From Pelagibacterium limicola (GTDB lineage Bacteria > Pseudomonadota > Alphaproteobacteria > Rhizobiales > Devosiaceae), in contig NZ_JADQDB010000005.1 of NCBI RefSeq assembly GCF_015694405.1, positions 24,589-88,588 on the forward strand: 64,000 nt of DNA, written 5' to 3'. Positions 1 through 9,354 of the stretch are shown piece by piece (the stretch's first letter is position 1; every line of letters begins with the position of its first letter). The translations under genes were made by a program, and so were the position numbers. The notes beneath the pieces are model-generated. The model had not been told where the DNA came from, did no database searches, and worked only from the letters and a program-made list of their open reading frames with translations.

Positions 1-368
1 TCGGTCGCAAGCGGAAGATCGACGAATCCTTCCTCGTCGGCAGGCGAGCCCCATATGCGGGCGAAATAGGTCTTTCGCGTCACGCGTTTTTCGAACTGGA
101 TACCGAGCCGTCCGTGAGTCCACTTGTCCTTGGCCATCACCACGACGCCGGACGTATCCTTGTCGAGCCGATGCACCGTGCCAACCCCGGGCCAGCGATC
201 GAGCACACGGGACTGGAGGCTGTCGTTAAGGGTGGGATCCTTGCCCGGGACGCTCAGCAATCCCGAGGGCTTGTCAAAGACGAGGATGTGGTCGTCCTCA
301 TGGATCAACGACAGCCAAGGCTCCCGGGGCGGATCATAAACGAATGTCTTGGGCATTGGGTTGAGCAT
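1..368 (-). CDS. RluA-family pseudouridine synthase (5' part, truncated by window edge)
   Basis: This minus-strand reading frame enters the window from position 1, so only the N-terminal 122 or so residues are visible. They include the HRLDKDTSGV signature of the RluA/RluD family, whose Asp is the catalytic residue that isomerises uridine in rRNA or tRNA. The preceding segment (HEDDHILVFDKPSGLLSVPG) is the usual strand leading to the active site. The N-terminus is short and shows no S4 domain, which suggests an RluA-like rather than RluD-like member. Two in-frame ATGs, at 368 and 356, are possible starts. It diverges from the lytic transglycosylase gene. The exact target RNA cannot be told from this fragment. 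Confidence 0.85.
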   Translation of the reverse strand, partial: MLNPMPKTFVYDPPREPWLSLIHEDDHILVFDKPSGLLSVPGKDPTLNDSLQSRVLDRWPGVGTVHRLDKDTSGVVVMAKDKWTHGRLGIQFEKRVTRKTYFARIWGSPADEEGFVDLPLAT

Positions 369-514
369 AGGGCGCAAATAGATCATTTTTCCCGCAAAGG
401 GAAATTGCCCTTATATTGCCGCGAATTTGCCACACCTGTTCCCATTATGGGCGGAGATGTGATAGCTGCATCTGATACTGTTGCCTTTTGACGCTGCTGG
501 GAGATGAACGAGGG

Positions 515-1399
515 ATGCCGGCAAGAAAGCTGCTCGCGCTTGTTGTTGCTTTTCTCATCGGCTGTTCGGTCGTGCCCGCCAAAGCGGACGAACGCGCCTA
601 TATCGAACTGCTCATCCAGTATTATGCCCAACATTATGAGGTGCCGGTCGAGCTCGTGAGGCGCGTGGTCAACCGGGAATCGACGTTCAATCCCCGCGCC
701 CGTAATGGGCCATATTGGGGCTTGATGCAGATTTTGCCGGCCACGGCCCGTACGATGGGCTTTACGGGCAAGCCGGAAGACCTGCTCGATCCGGAAACCA
801 ATCTTATCTATGGGGTAAAATACCTGCGCGGCGCCTATCTCGTTGCCGAAGGCAACCATGATCGGGCGGTTCAGCATTATGCGCGCGGCTACTATTATGC
901 GGCGCGCGACAAGGGACTTCTCGAGCTTACCGGTCTGAGGCCGGGCCCTTCTTCACCCGCCGCGCCCCCGCCGCCGGCGCAAACCGCCATAGTGCCGACC
1001 CCGCCGGTCCCTCCCGAACGCATACCGCAATTCGAGCCGCCCGTCGTTGCGGCGGTGCTTCCTTCCCCCGCTGTCGAGCCCCCAGCGGCCAGCGCTGCTG
1101 CCGCGGAGGCGCCGATGGTCGTTGCGCTCGGTTTCCTGCCGCCGTCGCGGCCGATCGGATTGATCGAAGAGGCCGCGTCGAGCCCCGCCCTGGCCGCGAT
1201 CGAGGCTGCCGACGCAACCGCGCCTCAACCTGCGCGGCCAGATCCCCATGATTCCCTCAACGCTTCGATCCTCATGGCTTCCGCCTATATGGCCAGCAAT
1301 CCCGATCTTGGTCTCAGGCCCTCGGTCGACATCTTCGAAGGTACGTTCCTGATGCTCGAGGCCATTGGTGGCGTGCAGCCGGGCGAGGTGTTGCGCTGA
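515..1399 (+). CDS. Periplasmic lytic transglycosylase, SLT domain
   Basis: The 294-residue product cleaves the MurNAc-GlcNAc bond of peptidoglycan to give 1,6-anhydro ends. A signal peptide (MPARKLLALVVAFLIGCSVVPAKA) is followed directly by a soluble lytic transglycosylase domain at residues 30-125. The catalytic Glu is E55 in NRESTFNP, and the family motif GLMQILPATA follows. The C-terminal half is a Pro/Ala-rich linker and a short segment of unknown role. The frame can be extended to a TTG at 488, but the signal peptide begins at the ATG at 515, with a GGGAGA ribosome site upstream. It stands before tamA but is separated from it by 137 bp. Its substrate class is clear; its cellular role (housekeeping or a secretion system) is not. 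Confidence 0.85.
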   Translation: MPARKLLALVVAFLIGCSVVPAKADERAYIELLIQYYAQHYEVPVELVRRVVNRESTFNPRARNGPYWGLMQILPATARTMGFTGKPEDLLDPETNLIYGVKYLRGAYLVAEGNHDRAVQHYARGYYYAARDKGLLELTGLRPGPSSPAAPPPPAQTAIVPTPPVPPERIPQFEPPVVAAVLPSPAVEPPAASAAAAEAPMVVALGFLPPSRPIGLIEEAASSPALAAIEAADATAPQPARPDPHDSLNASILMASAYMASNPDLGLRPSVDIFEGTFLMLEAIGGVQPGEVLR

Positions 1400-1536
1400 T
1401 GCATCGCCACACCTCATTTGGCCTTCTCCGGGTATTGAGTTAACTGCCCATGTGCTAGGCTTTTGCCTCAATTGCGAGCCGGTATCCCCTTGGCGCGCAA
1501 ATCGACGGAATGGATTGAATTGATCGCGTACCAGCC

Positions 1537-3447
1537 GTGAAGCCATTTTTTGCCCATAAAGTTGCGGCGCTTGCCCTTCTCGCCGGTTTCCTTGCGCAGC
1601 CGGCGCTCGGGTTCGAATTGTTCGGCATACGCTTTTTCGGAGGCGATGAAGGTGCCGATGCGGAGGCCGTCATCGCCGACCCGCGCACCTATGTCCTGAG
1701 TTTTGAAACGGGAGCGGATGCCGAACTGGACTCTGCCCTGCGCGCCGCGTCGAGCCTCTGGGCCGATCAGGAGCGTCCCGCCTCGGGCGTGCCCGGTCTT
1801 TTGGCCAAGGCAAGGGGCGACTATGCCCGGCTCACCGCCGCGCTTTACAACCATGGATATTATGGCGGCGCTATCTCCATCCTTGTCGACGGACGCGAGG
1901 CCAGCGCCATCCCGCCCGATGCGCGAATTGGCGAACCTGCGACGATCTCGGTAAGGATCAATCCCGGGCGCCAGTTCATCTTTGGCCGGCTGGAGACCGC
2001 CAATCGCGCGCCGCTCGCCACCGACCCGGACGATTTTGTCGACGTGCCCGAAGAGCAAGGTTTTGCCCCCGGCCAGATCGCCAGGGCAACCGCCATTGCC
2101 CGTGCCGAACAATTGCTGGTTCAGGCTTGGCGGCAGCAGGGCTATCCCATGGCTGAGATCGGCGCGCGCAATGTGGTTGCCGATCATGCAACGGGCACTG
2201 TCGACGTCCGCATCAGCGTGGCCCCCGGGGGATATGCAACGATCGGACCCGTTTCGGTGCAGGGCACCGAAAACATGAACCCCGATTTCGTGGTGCGCCA
2301 GACCGGTCTGGTGCCGGGCGCCGAATACGACCCGGACGACATCGCCCTGGCGCGCGAGCGGTTGTCGCGGCTCGACGTTTTTCGTTCGTTGCGGATCGAA
2401 GCGGCCAGCGCCATCAACCCCGATACCTCCCTGCCCTTTACCGTGATCGTCCAGGAGCAACCCCTGCGCCGCTTCGGTGTCGGTGCGACGCTCTCCACCA
2501 TCGATGGCCTTGGCGTTGAGGGGTTCTGGCTGCACCGAAACCTTTTCGGCGAGGCCGAACGCCTCAGGCTCGACGCAAGGATCGCGGGAATCGGCTGGCC
2601 GGTTGATACGGCAGAGTTCGACTATGCCTTTGGGGGGACGTTCACAAAGCCCGGCATCCTGACGCCCGACACGGACTTCATCGGGACGATGGCCGCTCAA
2701 CGCCTTGTCCTGCCTCTCTATACCGAAACCTCCGTCAGTGGACGGATCGGGCTCAACCACCTTTTTACCGATACGATCAGCGCCGAGGGCGGATTGCAGG
2801 TCAAGCACTCGTTGTTCGAGGACGATCTGACCTTCGGGAACCGCAACTTTACAATGGTTGGCGCCTATGGCGCGGCCACGTTCGACAACCGCGACTCCCA
2901 GCTCGATCCAACCGGCGGCTTTTATCTCGCGGGGACGCTCGACCCGGTTTACGAGTTCGAATATCAAAACGCCATTATCCGCGCGACGGCCGAGGCGCGC
3001 ACCTATCTGGCGTTTGGGCCGGAGTCCAATTTCGTCTTGGCGGGACGTGTCCGCGCCGGAGCGCTGGGCGGGCCCTCGCTTGCGGAAATCCCACCCGACA
3101 TGCTGTTCTTTGCTGGCGGCGGGGGGTCGGTGCGCGGCTACGGCTTCCGGTCCATTGGTGTGGATGACGGCATGGGCGGCGTCACCGGAGGCCGCTACCT
3201 TCTCGAAGCATCGATCGAGGGGCGAGTACGGTTCAACGAGGAATGGGGGGCGGTCGGGTTTGTCGATGGCGGCTATGTCGCCGCGGATACCTTCCCTGGC
3301 CTCGATCAGCTCAGGCTGGGTGCAGGCGTCGGCGTCCGGTATTATACCGTACTCGGCCCGCTCCGGCTCGATGTCGCCATACCGCTCAACAAGCGGCCCG
3401 GCGATCCCGATTACGCGCTTTACGTTGGCATAGGACAGGCGTTTTGA
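1537..3447 (+). CDS. tamA: Autotransporter/translocation assembly protein TamA
   Basis: TamA is an Omp85-family outer-membrane barrel which, with TamB, helps insert outer-membrane proteins and move phospholipid. The 636-residue product starts at a GTG with a signal peptide (MKPFFAHKVAALALLAGFLAQPALG). Residues about 60-310 hold POTRA-like repeats. The C-terminal half is the beta-barrel, with a surface-antigen-type segment including FFAGGGGSVRGYGFRSIG, the family's conserved RGY loop. The protein ends in Phe, as barrels recognised by BAM do. The stop codon overlaps the start of tamB, so the two form an operon. No clear Shine-Dalgarno sequence precedes the GTG. Confidence 0.93.
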   Translation: MKPFFAHKVAALALLAGFLAQPALGFELFGIRFFGGDEGADAEAVIADPRTYVLSFETGADAELDSALRAASSLWADQERPASGVPGLLAKARGDYARLTAALYNHGYYGGAISILVDGREASAIPPDARIGEPATISVRINPGRQFIFGRLETANRAPLATDPDDFVDVPEEQGFAPGQIARATAIARAEQLLVQAWRQQGYPMAEIGARNVVADHATGTVDVRISVAPGGYATIGPVSVQGTENMNPDFVVRQTGLVPGAEYDPDDIALARERLSRLDVFRSLRIEAASAINPDTSLPFTVIVQEQPLRRFGVGATLSTIDGLGVEGFWLHRNLFGEAERLRLDARIAGIGWPVDTAEFDYAFGGTFTKPGILTPDTDFIGTMAAQRLVLPLYTETSVSGRIGLNHLFTDTISAEGGLQVKHSLFEDDLTFGNRNFTMVGAYGAATFDNRDSQLDPTGGFYLAGTLDPVYEFEYQNAIIRATAEARTYLAFGPESNFVLAGRVRAGALGGPSLAEIPPDMLFFAGGGGSVRGYGFRSIGVDDGMGGVTGGRYLLEASIEGRVRFNEEWGAVGFVDGGYVAADTFPGLDQLRLGAGVGVRYYTVLGPLRLDVAIPLNKRPGDPDYALYVGIGQAF

Positions 3448-6400
3448 AACAGCTCGCTGCCCTTTGCTGCGCTGGCACCCTGATGCTGGCCCCCACGCCG
3501 GCCTTGACGCAAGTGACCGGCGAGACGCTTATGGAAACGCTTGCGCGTGCGGCAGCCCTCGATGAGGAGGAGCAGCGCTCGGGGCTTGTCTCTTTTGTCG
3601 AGAACCAGATTTCGACGCCCGACCGCCAGATCAGGCTGACCAATATCGAGGGTGCGCTGTCCTCGGACGCTTCCATCGGGCAGATCACCATCTCGGATAC
3701 CGAAGGGATCTGGCTCATCGTCGAGAATGCGGCGATCAGCTGGAATCAGGGTGCGCTCCTGTTCGGGCGGCTCGAAATCCGCTCGCTTTCCGCCGACTCC
3801 ATCACCTATGTGCGCAATCCGGTTGTTACCGAAGAGCCGGGGCTCCCCACCCCCGAAGCGGGTGGATTTGCCGTGCCGGAGTTTCCGGTGGCCGTCATTC
3901 TCGAAAGCCTTTCAGTACCGCAGGTGATATTCGGAGAGCAGGTTTTCGGGCTGGGGTCGGAAATCTCCATCGCGGGGTCGATGACACTGGTGGATGGGGC
4001 AATCGATGCCGACCTCGACATCGTGCGTCTTGACGGGCCTGGGGGCACGCTGAACCTCGATCTCAACTATTCGAACGAGACGCGCGAGATTGATCTTACC
4101 CTCGAACTGGTCGAACCCGAAAACGGTATCGTCGCCAATCTGCTCAATATCGAGGGCAGGCCCGAGATCGCCCTCGGGATCTCGGGCTCGGGCAGCATCG
4201 ACAACCTCAACGTAGCCCTTTCGCTCGACGCCGATAGTCGGCGGATTCTCACAGGATCGGGCTTTTTGAACCAGGGCGCGGAGGGTCTCCGCGTTCAGGC
4301 CGATCTCCAGGGGCCGATTGCCGATATCCTGCCCGCGGCCTATCGCGACTTTTTCGGAGAGCGCTCGGCACTTTCATTCGATGCCCTGTTGAGGGACGAA
4401 GGCGGGCTCCAACTTTCCCAGCTAAGCCTTTCGGGCGGGCAGCTTTCCCTGCTTGCCAGCGGCGAAACCACCCGGGACTGGTTCCTGCGGCGTCTCGATG
4501 TGACCGGCGAGATAGGGGCTGCTGACGGAACCGCGGTCATTCTTCCCGTGCCCGGCGCTTCCACGCGCATCGACCGGGCGCGGTTCGAGGTGGACTACGG
4601 AGAGAACGGTACGACCGACTGGACCGGGACGTTGCAGGTGCTTGGCCTGACAACACCCGATTTCGCGGCACAGCATTTCTCGCTTAACGCCGAAGGGGTT
4701 GCTGCAAATCTCGATGATGCCGGATCGCGCCGCGTCACGTTCAATATAGACGGGCTGGCAGAGGGCATCACCGCGCGTTCAGAGGAGATCGCCGAGGTTC
4801 TAGGACCGCGCCTCGGCTTCGGTGCGGCGGGGCTTTGGCAGGCTGGCGACCCGATAACGCTTGCGCAGTTGCGGTTGACCGGCCGGGCCTTGCTGCTCGA
4901 GATGGCAGGGATTATCGACGACGGGGTGTTCGAAGGCGACATCGCACTCAACGCCGAGTCTCTCTCGCCTTTTTCCGGGTTGGCCGGGCGTGATCTCTCC
5001 GGAGCCATTTCCCTAAACGCGACCGGCTCCATTTCTCCGACCATCGGCGGTTTCGACCTGGTGCTGGATGGCACGGCGACGGACCTTTCCCTTGACGATC
5101 CGATTGCCGATGCGCTGATCGCTGGTCAGGCGCAGATTTCGGGCAGGGTCGCGCGGACGGAAGCGGGCATAGAGGCGCAAGGGTTTTCGCTCGTGACGCC
5201 AGAAGTGTCTGTCACGGCCGATGGCACCTTCGCCAGCCTTGCCGCCGATTTCCGGTTCGAGGCCGTTCTTGATGACCTGGCAAGCCTCGCGCCTGATGCC
5301 AGGGGTCGGTTGAGCGTTAGCGGTACTGCACGGGGCGAAGATGGGCTTCTCGATCTCGAGCTCGTGGCCACGGTACCGGAAGGCTCGCTAGCGGGCCGGA
5401 CGTTGCGCGACGGGCGGCTGGGCTTTGAAGGGACCAGTGTCGATGGCCGACTGGCCGGACGTCTTAGTGGAACGGCCTTCCTCGATGGATTCCGCGTGAG
5501 CCTCGCCTCCGGCATCGACTCCAACGCCGAGCGGCTGATCGTTTCCGATCTCGTTTTCACCGCACCCGGTGCCGAGATTGCCGGGGATCTCACACGGCTC
5601 GCTTCCGGCCTGCTTGAGGGCCGCTTGCAACTCGATGCAACCAATATCGAAACGGCCGCCGCGCTGGCCACCGTCCGGGCACAGGGCGCGGCTCAGGCCG
5701 ATATCCGACTGACGCATAATGAAGGTGTCCAGTCTGCAGTCGCCAGCGCCCAACTCGAGAACTTCGTTTTTGACGACATCTCGGTGCGGTCGGGACAGCT
5801 CCAGGCGACAATCCTAGATCTCTTCGGTGTGCCCACGATCGAAGGCAATCTGGAGGCTCAGGACGCCTCTGTGGCGGAGATCGATATCGAATCCATTCAG
5901 CTCACTGCCGATGCTGTCGGGCGGAACACGCAGTTTTCCGGTACCGCGCGACTGGCGGGCAATACCGATGTTGCGCTGGCCGGTTCCCTCGCGCCGGTTG
6001 ACGATGGATATCGTGTCGCTCTCGACACGTTTTCCATCTCGCAGGCCCAGCTCTCCGCACGTCTCGCCGCTCCGACCGAGCTTGTCGTTTCAGGCGATGT
6101 GGTACAGTTTTCCGGCGTCGACTTGGCGGTAGGGTCGGGACGCATAGTGGCAACGGGCAGTGCAGGTCAGGCTCTCGACATAGCGCTGACGATTTCCGCC
6201 TTGCCGCTCGACATCGCCAACACCATAGCGCCTGAACTGGGACTGTCGGGGACGCTCGATGGGACCGCACAGATATCGGGGACGCCGAGCGATCCGCGCG
6301 CGACCTTCAGCCTTGCCGGAAGCGGGCTGCGCGCCGCCGCAATCGCCGATTTCGGTATCGCGCCATTGAGCCTTTCGGCGGAAGGCAGTTTCGCCAACAA

Positions 6401-7787
6401 TCAGGTCACGCTTTCTGCCGCCCGCGTGACGGGTGCGCAAGGATTGGGCGCCACGTTGCAGGGGAACATTCCGCTCGATGGCAACGGGCTCGATGTCGCC
6501 CTCAATGGATCGATCCCACTTTCCCTGCTCAACCCCTTCGTTGCCGAGACCGGTGCACAGGCCATCGGGACGGCCAATCTCGACGCCCGCATAACCGGCA
6601 GCCTGGATGCCCCGCAATTTGCCGGTTCGCTGTCAATTGCCGGTGCGGAATATATCGATCCTGGGCTCGCCCTGAGGCTTCAGAACATTGCGGTAAATGC
6701 TTCGCTTTCGGCCAATGCCATCACCATCAATTCCGCTTCCGCCCAGCTCGCCACCGGTGGCGCGGTTTCCGCAACGGGAACGGTTGGACTGGATGCGAAC
6801 TTCACGTCCAATGTCCAGATATCGCTCGATAATGCGCGTTATGCCGACGGGAATCTCGTTGTCGCGACGCTCAACGGCAATCTCAACTTTTCGGGGCCGC
6901 TCATCAATGGAGGCCTGCTTTCGGGCAATGTCGCGGTGGCGCGCGCCGATATCACCATTCCCGAAGGGATGCGCCCCGACAGCCCGCTCATTGCCGTCGA
7001 CCACCGCAACGCACCACCTCACGTGTTGCAGACGCTTGCACGCGCTCGGGTCGACGAGCGCGCCGTGGGCGGCGTGGCCGCGCCAGTTCCCCTGGCCCTC
7101 GACGTCACGATTTCTGCACCAAATCAGGTATTCCTGCGCGGGCGCGGACTCGATGCCGAAGTCGGCGGCCAGGTGAGGGTGACGGGCAACGTCAATGCCA
7201 TCGAGCCGGTGGGCGGATTCGAGCTGATCAGGGGCCGGCTGACGATCCTGGGCCAGCGTATCGATTTCGAAAGCGGCATGGTTACACTCATGGGGGACCT
7301 CGACCCCTTCATCGATCTGGTTGCGCGCACCGAAGGCGAAGGGATCACGGTATTTGTCACCGTCTCGGGCCGTGCTTCCGCGCCTGAGATTTCCTTTACC
7401 TCCCAGCCGATGCTGCCCGAGGACGAGGTTCTGGCGCGGCTTCTCTTCAATCGCAGCGTAGGCCAACTCACCCCGCTACAACTGGCAAGACTGGCTGCCA
7501 CAGCCGCAGAGCTTGCAGGTGTCGGCGGCAACACATCTCTGCTTGACGGCTTGCGTCAGGCGGCGGGTCTCGACGATCTCGACATCATTACCGACGCCGA
7601 AGGTCAGGCAGGGATACGCGCGGGCCGCTATCTCGACGACAATATCTATCTCGGCGTCGAGACGGGTGCAGGGGGTCAGAGCCGTGTGACGATCGACCTC
7701 GATATCACCGATTCTCTTCGCGCGCGCGGAGCCACGGGCACGGATGGAGACTCCTCGATCGGCATCTTCTACGAGCAGGATTACTGA
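3444..7787 (+). CDS. tamB: Translocation and assembly module protein TamB
   Basis: The 1447-residue product is an inner-membrane-anchored periplasmic protein that partners TamA. An N-terminal hydrophobic anchor or signal (LKQLAALCCAGTLMLAPTPALTQ) is followed by over 1,000 residues of repetitive beta-rich sequence forming the lipid-binding groove. The C-terminal 350 residues are the TamB/DUF490 domain, including GQRIDFESGMVTLMGDLDPFIDLVART and the end NIYLGVETGAGG. The chosen start is the TTG at 3444, which overlaps the tamA stop (TTGA) and implies translational coupling. Upstream in-frame codons lie inside tamA and encode no signal peptide. An ATG at 3483 is an alternative. Length is normal for the family. 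Confidence 0.92.
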   Translation: MKQLAALCCAGTLMLAPTPALTQVTGETLMETLARAAALDEEEQRSGLVSFVENQISTPDRQIRLTNIEGALSSDASIGQITISDTEGIWLIVENAAISWNQGALLFGRLEIRSLSADSITYVRNPVVTEEPGLPTPEAGGFAVPEFPVAVILESLSVPQVIFGEQVFGLGSEISIAGSMTLVDGAIDADLDIVRLDGPGGTLNLDLNYSNETREIDLTLELVEPENGIVANLLNIEGRPEIALGISGSGSIDNLNVALSLDADSRRILTGSGFLNQGAEGLRVQADLQGPIADILPAAYRDFFGERSALSFDALLRDEGGLQLSQLSLSGGQLSLLASGETTRDWFLRRLDVTGEIGAADGTAVILPVPGASTRIDRARFEVDYGENGTTDWTGTLQVLGLTTPDFAAQHFSLNAEGVAANLDDAGSRRVTFNIDGLAEGITARSEEIAEVLGPRLGFGAAGLWQAGDPITLAQLRLTGRALLLEMAGIIDDGVFEGDIALNAESLSPFSGLAGRDLSGAISLNATGSISPTIGGFDLVLDGTATDLSLDDPIADALIAGQAQISGRVARTEAGIEAQGFSLVTPEVSVTADGTFASLAADFRFEAVLDDLASLAPDARGRLSVSGTARGEDGLLDLELVATVPEGSLAGRTLRDGRLGFEGTSVDGRLAGRLSGTAFLDGFRVSLASGIDSNAERLIVSDLVFTAPGAEIAGDLTRLASGLLEGRLQLDATNIETAAALATVRAQGAAQADIRLTHNEGVQSAVASAQLENFVFDDISVRSGQLQATILDLFGVPTIEGNLEAQDASVAEIDIESIQLTADAVGRNTQFSGTARLAGNTDVALAGSLAPVDDGYRVALDTFSISQAQLSARLAAPTELVVSGDVVQFSGVDLAVGSGRIVATGSAGQALDIALTISALPLDIANTIAPELGLSGTLDGTAQISGTPSDPRATFSLAGSGLRAAAIADFGIAPLSLSAEGSFANNQVTLSAARVTGAQGLGATLQGNIPLDGNGLDVALNGSIPLSLLNPFVAETGAQAIGTANLDARITGSLDAPQFAGSLSIAGAEYIDPGLALRLQNIAVNASLSANAITINSASAQLATGGAVSATGTVGLDANFTSNVQISLDNARYADGNLVVATLNGNLNFSGPLINGGLLSGNVAVARADITIPEGMRPDSPLIAVDHRNAPPHVLQTLARARVDERAVGGVAAPVPLALDVTISAPNQVFLRGRGLDAEVGGQVRVTGNVNAIEPVGGFELIRGRLTILGQRIDFESGMVTLMGDLDPFIDLVARTEGEGITVFVTVSGRASAPEISFTSQPMLPEDEVLARLLFNRSVGQLTPLQLARLAATAAELAGVGGNTSLLDGLRQAAGLDDLDIITDAEGQAGIRAGRYLDDNIYLGVETGAGGQSRVTIDLDITDSLRARGATGTDGDSSIGIFYEQDY

Positions 7788-7896
7788 CGCGACGGGAACA
7801 ATTCGTTTCCGACGAACTTACTCTCCCAGGTCATCAACCGCCGCGCACTGCCTTGGAAACAGGGGCATCTCGGCCAATAAAGGGAGTTAATTCCTC

Positions 7897-7974
7897 ATGT
7901 TCCGTGGACTTTTGCTCTGGATGATCGGAATTCCGATCCCCATCATCATTCTGCTCTGGATCTTCTTCTTCTGA
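7897..7974 (+). CDS. 25-residue single-span membrane peptide
   Basis: A 26-codon reading frame encodes a peptide of about 25 residues that starts MFRGLLLWMIGIPIP and continues as an almost entirely hydrophobic helix (IIILLWIFFF). An AGGGAG ribosome site at 7881-7886 lies 10 nt before the ATG. The GIPIPII core resembles small membrane peptides I have seen repeatedly in alphaproteobacterial genomes, which automated annotation usually misses. No function is known to me. It lies between tamB and the convergent amidohydrolase gene, 109 bp after the tamB stop. Confidence 0.6.
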   Translation: MFRGLLLWMIGIPIPIIILLWIFFF

Positions 7975-7984
7975 TCGCCTGCGA

Positions 7985-8860
7985 TCAAAGCTTCAGGAGC
8001 TTGCGCGCATTGTCCTTGAGGATAAGCGGGCGTACTTCATCCTTGATCTCGATATTGGCAAAATCGGCAAGCCAGCGGTCCGGCGTGATCGCTGGCCAGT
8101 CCGACCCGAACAGCATCTTGTGCTTCAAAATCGAATTGGCGTAGCGCACGAGGATGGGCGGGAAGTATTTCGGGGACCAGCCGGACATGTCGATATAGAT
8201 GTTGGGTTTGTGGGTCGCCACGGACAACGCCTCGTCCTGCCAGGGGAAAGACGGGTGGGCGAGAATGATGGGCATGTCCGGAAAGTCGACGGCGACATCG
8301 TCGAGATACATGGGGTTTGAATATTTGAGCTTCATACCCATGCCGCCATGCATGCCCGCACCGACCCCGGTCTGCCCGGTGTGGAACAGGGCAATCGCCC
8401 CTTCTTCGGCGATTGCCTCGTAAAGCACGTAAGCCGAACGGTCGTTGGGGTAAAAGCCCTGCATGGTAGGGTGGAACTTGAAGCCCTTTACACCAAACTC
8501 ACGCACCAGCCGCCGCGCCTCACGTGCCCCGAGCCTGCCCTTGGCTGGATCGATGGACGCGAAAGGGATCATGATGTCGGCGTTCCGCGCCGCGATCTCT
8601 GCGACTTCCTCGTTCTTGTAACGGCGGAAGCCGGTCTCGCGCTCGGCATCGACCGGAAAAATCACACAGCCGATCTTGCGTTCGCGGTAGTAATCGGCGG
8701 TCTGCTGCACGGACGGCAACATACCCTCCGCGCCACCCGGATTTTTGAAATACTTTGCCATGCCGGCCTGGAAGACGTCGTAGCCATCGTCACGCGTTCC
8801 GCAGCAGGGCTCCTCGGCATGGGTATGGATGTCGATGGCAATGAGGTCATCGATGTTCAT
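7985..8860 (-). CDS. Amidohydrolase family protein, copy 1 (likely beta-ketoacyl-CoA hydrolase of hydroxycinnamate breakdown)
   Basis: The 291-residue metal-dependent hydrolase has the TIM-barrel ligand pattern HTH near residue 12, then FKFHPT, LFHTGQTG, ILAHPSFPW and the late FGSDWP Asp. It is most like the amidohydrolase assigned as the 4-hydroxyphenyl-beta-ketoacyl-CoA hydrolase in the CoA-dependent beta-oxidative deacetylation route of Agrobacterium fabrum. Here it would release the shortened aromatic acid. It is the last gene of a minus-strand run hydratase-MarR-amidohydrolase. The product at 15169-16038 is very similar along its whole length (I estimate about three-quarters identical by eye), so this step is duplicated. 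Family assignment is firm; the substrate is inferred from neighbours. Confidence 0.8.
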   Translation of the reverse strand: MNIDDLIAIDIHTHAEEPCCGTRDDGYDVFQAGMAKYFKNPGGAEGMLPSVQQTADYYRERKIGCVIFPVDAERETGFRRYKNEEVAEIAARNADIMIPFASIDPAKGRLGAREARRLVREFGVKGFKFHPTMQGFYPNDRSAYVLYEAIAEEGAIALFHTGQTGVGAGMHGGMGMKLKYSNPMYLDDVAVDFPDMPIILAHPSFPWQDEALSVATHKPNIYIDMSGWSPKYFPPILVRYANSILKHKMLFGSDWPAITPDRWLADFANIEIKDEVRPLILKDNARKLLKL

Positions 8861-8889
8861 TGCAGAATCTCCCGGGTTTATGGGCGCCG

Positions 8890-9339
8890 TCAGGCGAGTC
8901 CCAGAAACTTGCGCAGAAGCGCGTTCAATTGCTCAACTTCCATCGCGGTGAGCGGGTTGCCGATCCGACTTTCGAAATCGAAGAACCACGCCTCGGCAGT
9001 CCTGATCTGCTTTTCAGCATCCACCGACAGCGTCAATTCCACAGCGCGGCGATCGTCTTCGGGAATGCGACGCGTGACCAGACCACGATCCTCCAGCGAT
9101 CGTACGAGCTTGGTCATATGCGCACGCTTGATCATCAACTGTTGGCCCAGCGCGCTCTGGCGAATGCCGGGATTGTGCAGGATAACCCATAGCACGGTGA
9201 ACTCGCCGGGCTTGAACTGTCCGGCTCCGCTTTCCTCGAAGAACCGCGCCTGGGTCTTGAGTTGGGCGAGGCGCAGCAGAAAACCGAGCGCGCTGTCGAG
9301 CCGCCCCAGATCAACCGCTGCGTGCGGACGGGTTCCCAT
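8890..9339 (-). CDS. MarR family regulator, copy 1
   Basis: The 149-residue winged-helix regulator has the MarR pattern: N-terminal dimerisation helix, recognition helix region QSALGQQLMIKRAHMTKLVRSLEDRGLV, and wing RRIPEDDRRAVELTLS. It lies between the hydratase (15 bp upstream) and amidohydrolase 1 (29 bp downstream) in one transcription unit. MarR proteins of hydroxycinnamate operons (HcaR, CouR, FerC types) repress until a hydroxycinnamoyl-CoA binds, and the same logic is likely here. The probable operator is the palindrome at 10180-10212 between this operon and the acyl-CoA synthetase. It is a distant relative of the second MarR protein at 14668. Confidence 0.85.
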   Translation of the reverse strand: MGTRPHAAVDLGRLDSALGFLLRLAQLKTQARFFEESGAGQFKPGEFTVLWVILHNPGIRQSALGQQLMIKRAHMTKLVRSLEDRGLVTRRIPEDDRRAVELTLSVDAEKQIRTAEAWFFDFESRIGNPLTAMEVEQLNALLRKFLGLA

Positions 9340-9354
9340 CGGTGCAATGGCGCC

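Noticed and set aside
1468-2967. Long open frame of about 500 codons on the minus strand opposite tamA
   Set aside because: The translation is Arg/Gly/Asp-rich with no domain, and it lies fully opposite tamA, whose barrel and POTRA motifs are certain. GC-rich codon bias opens antisense frames.
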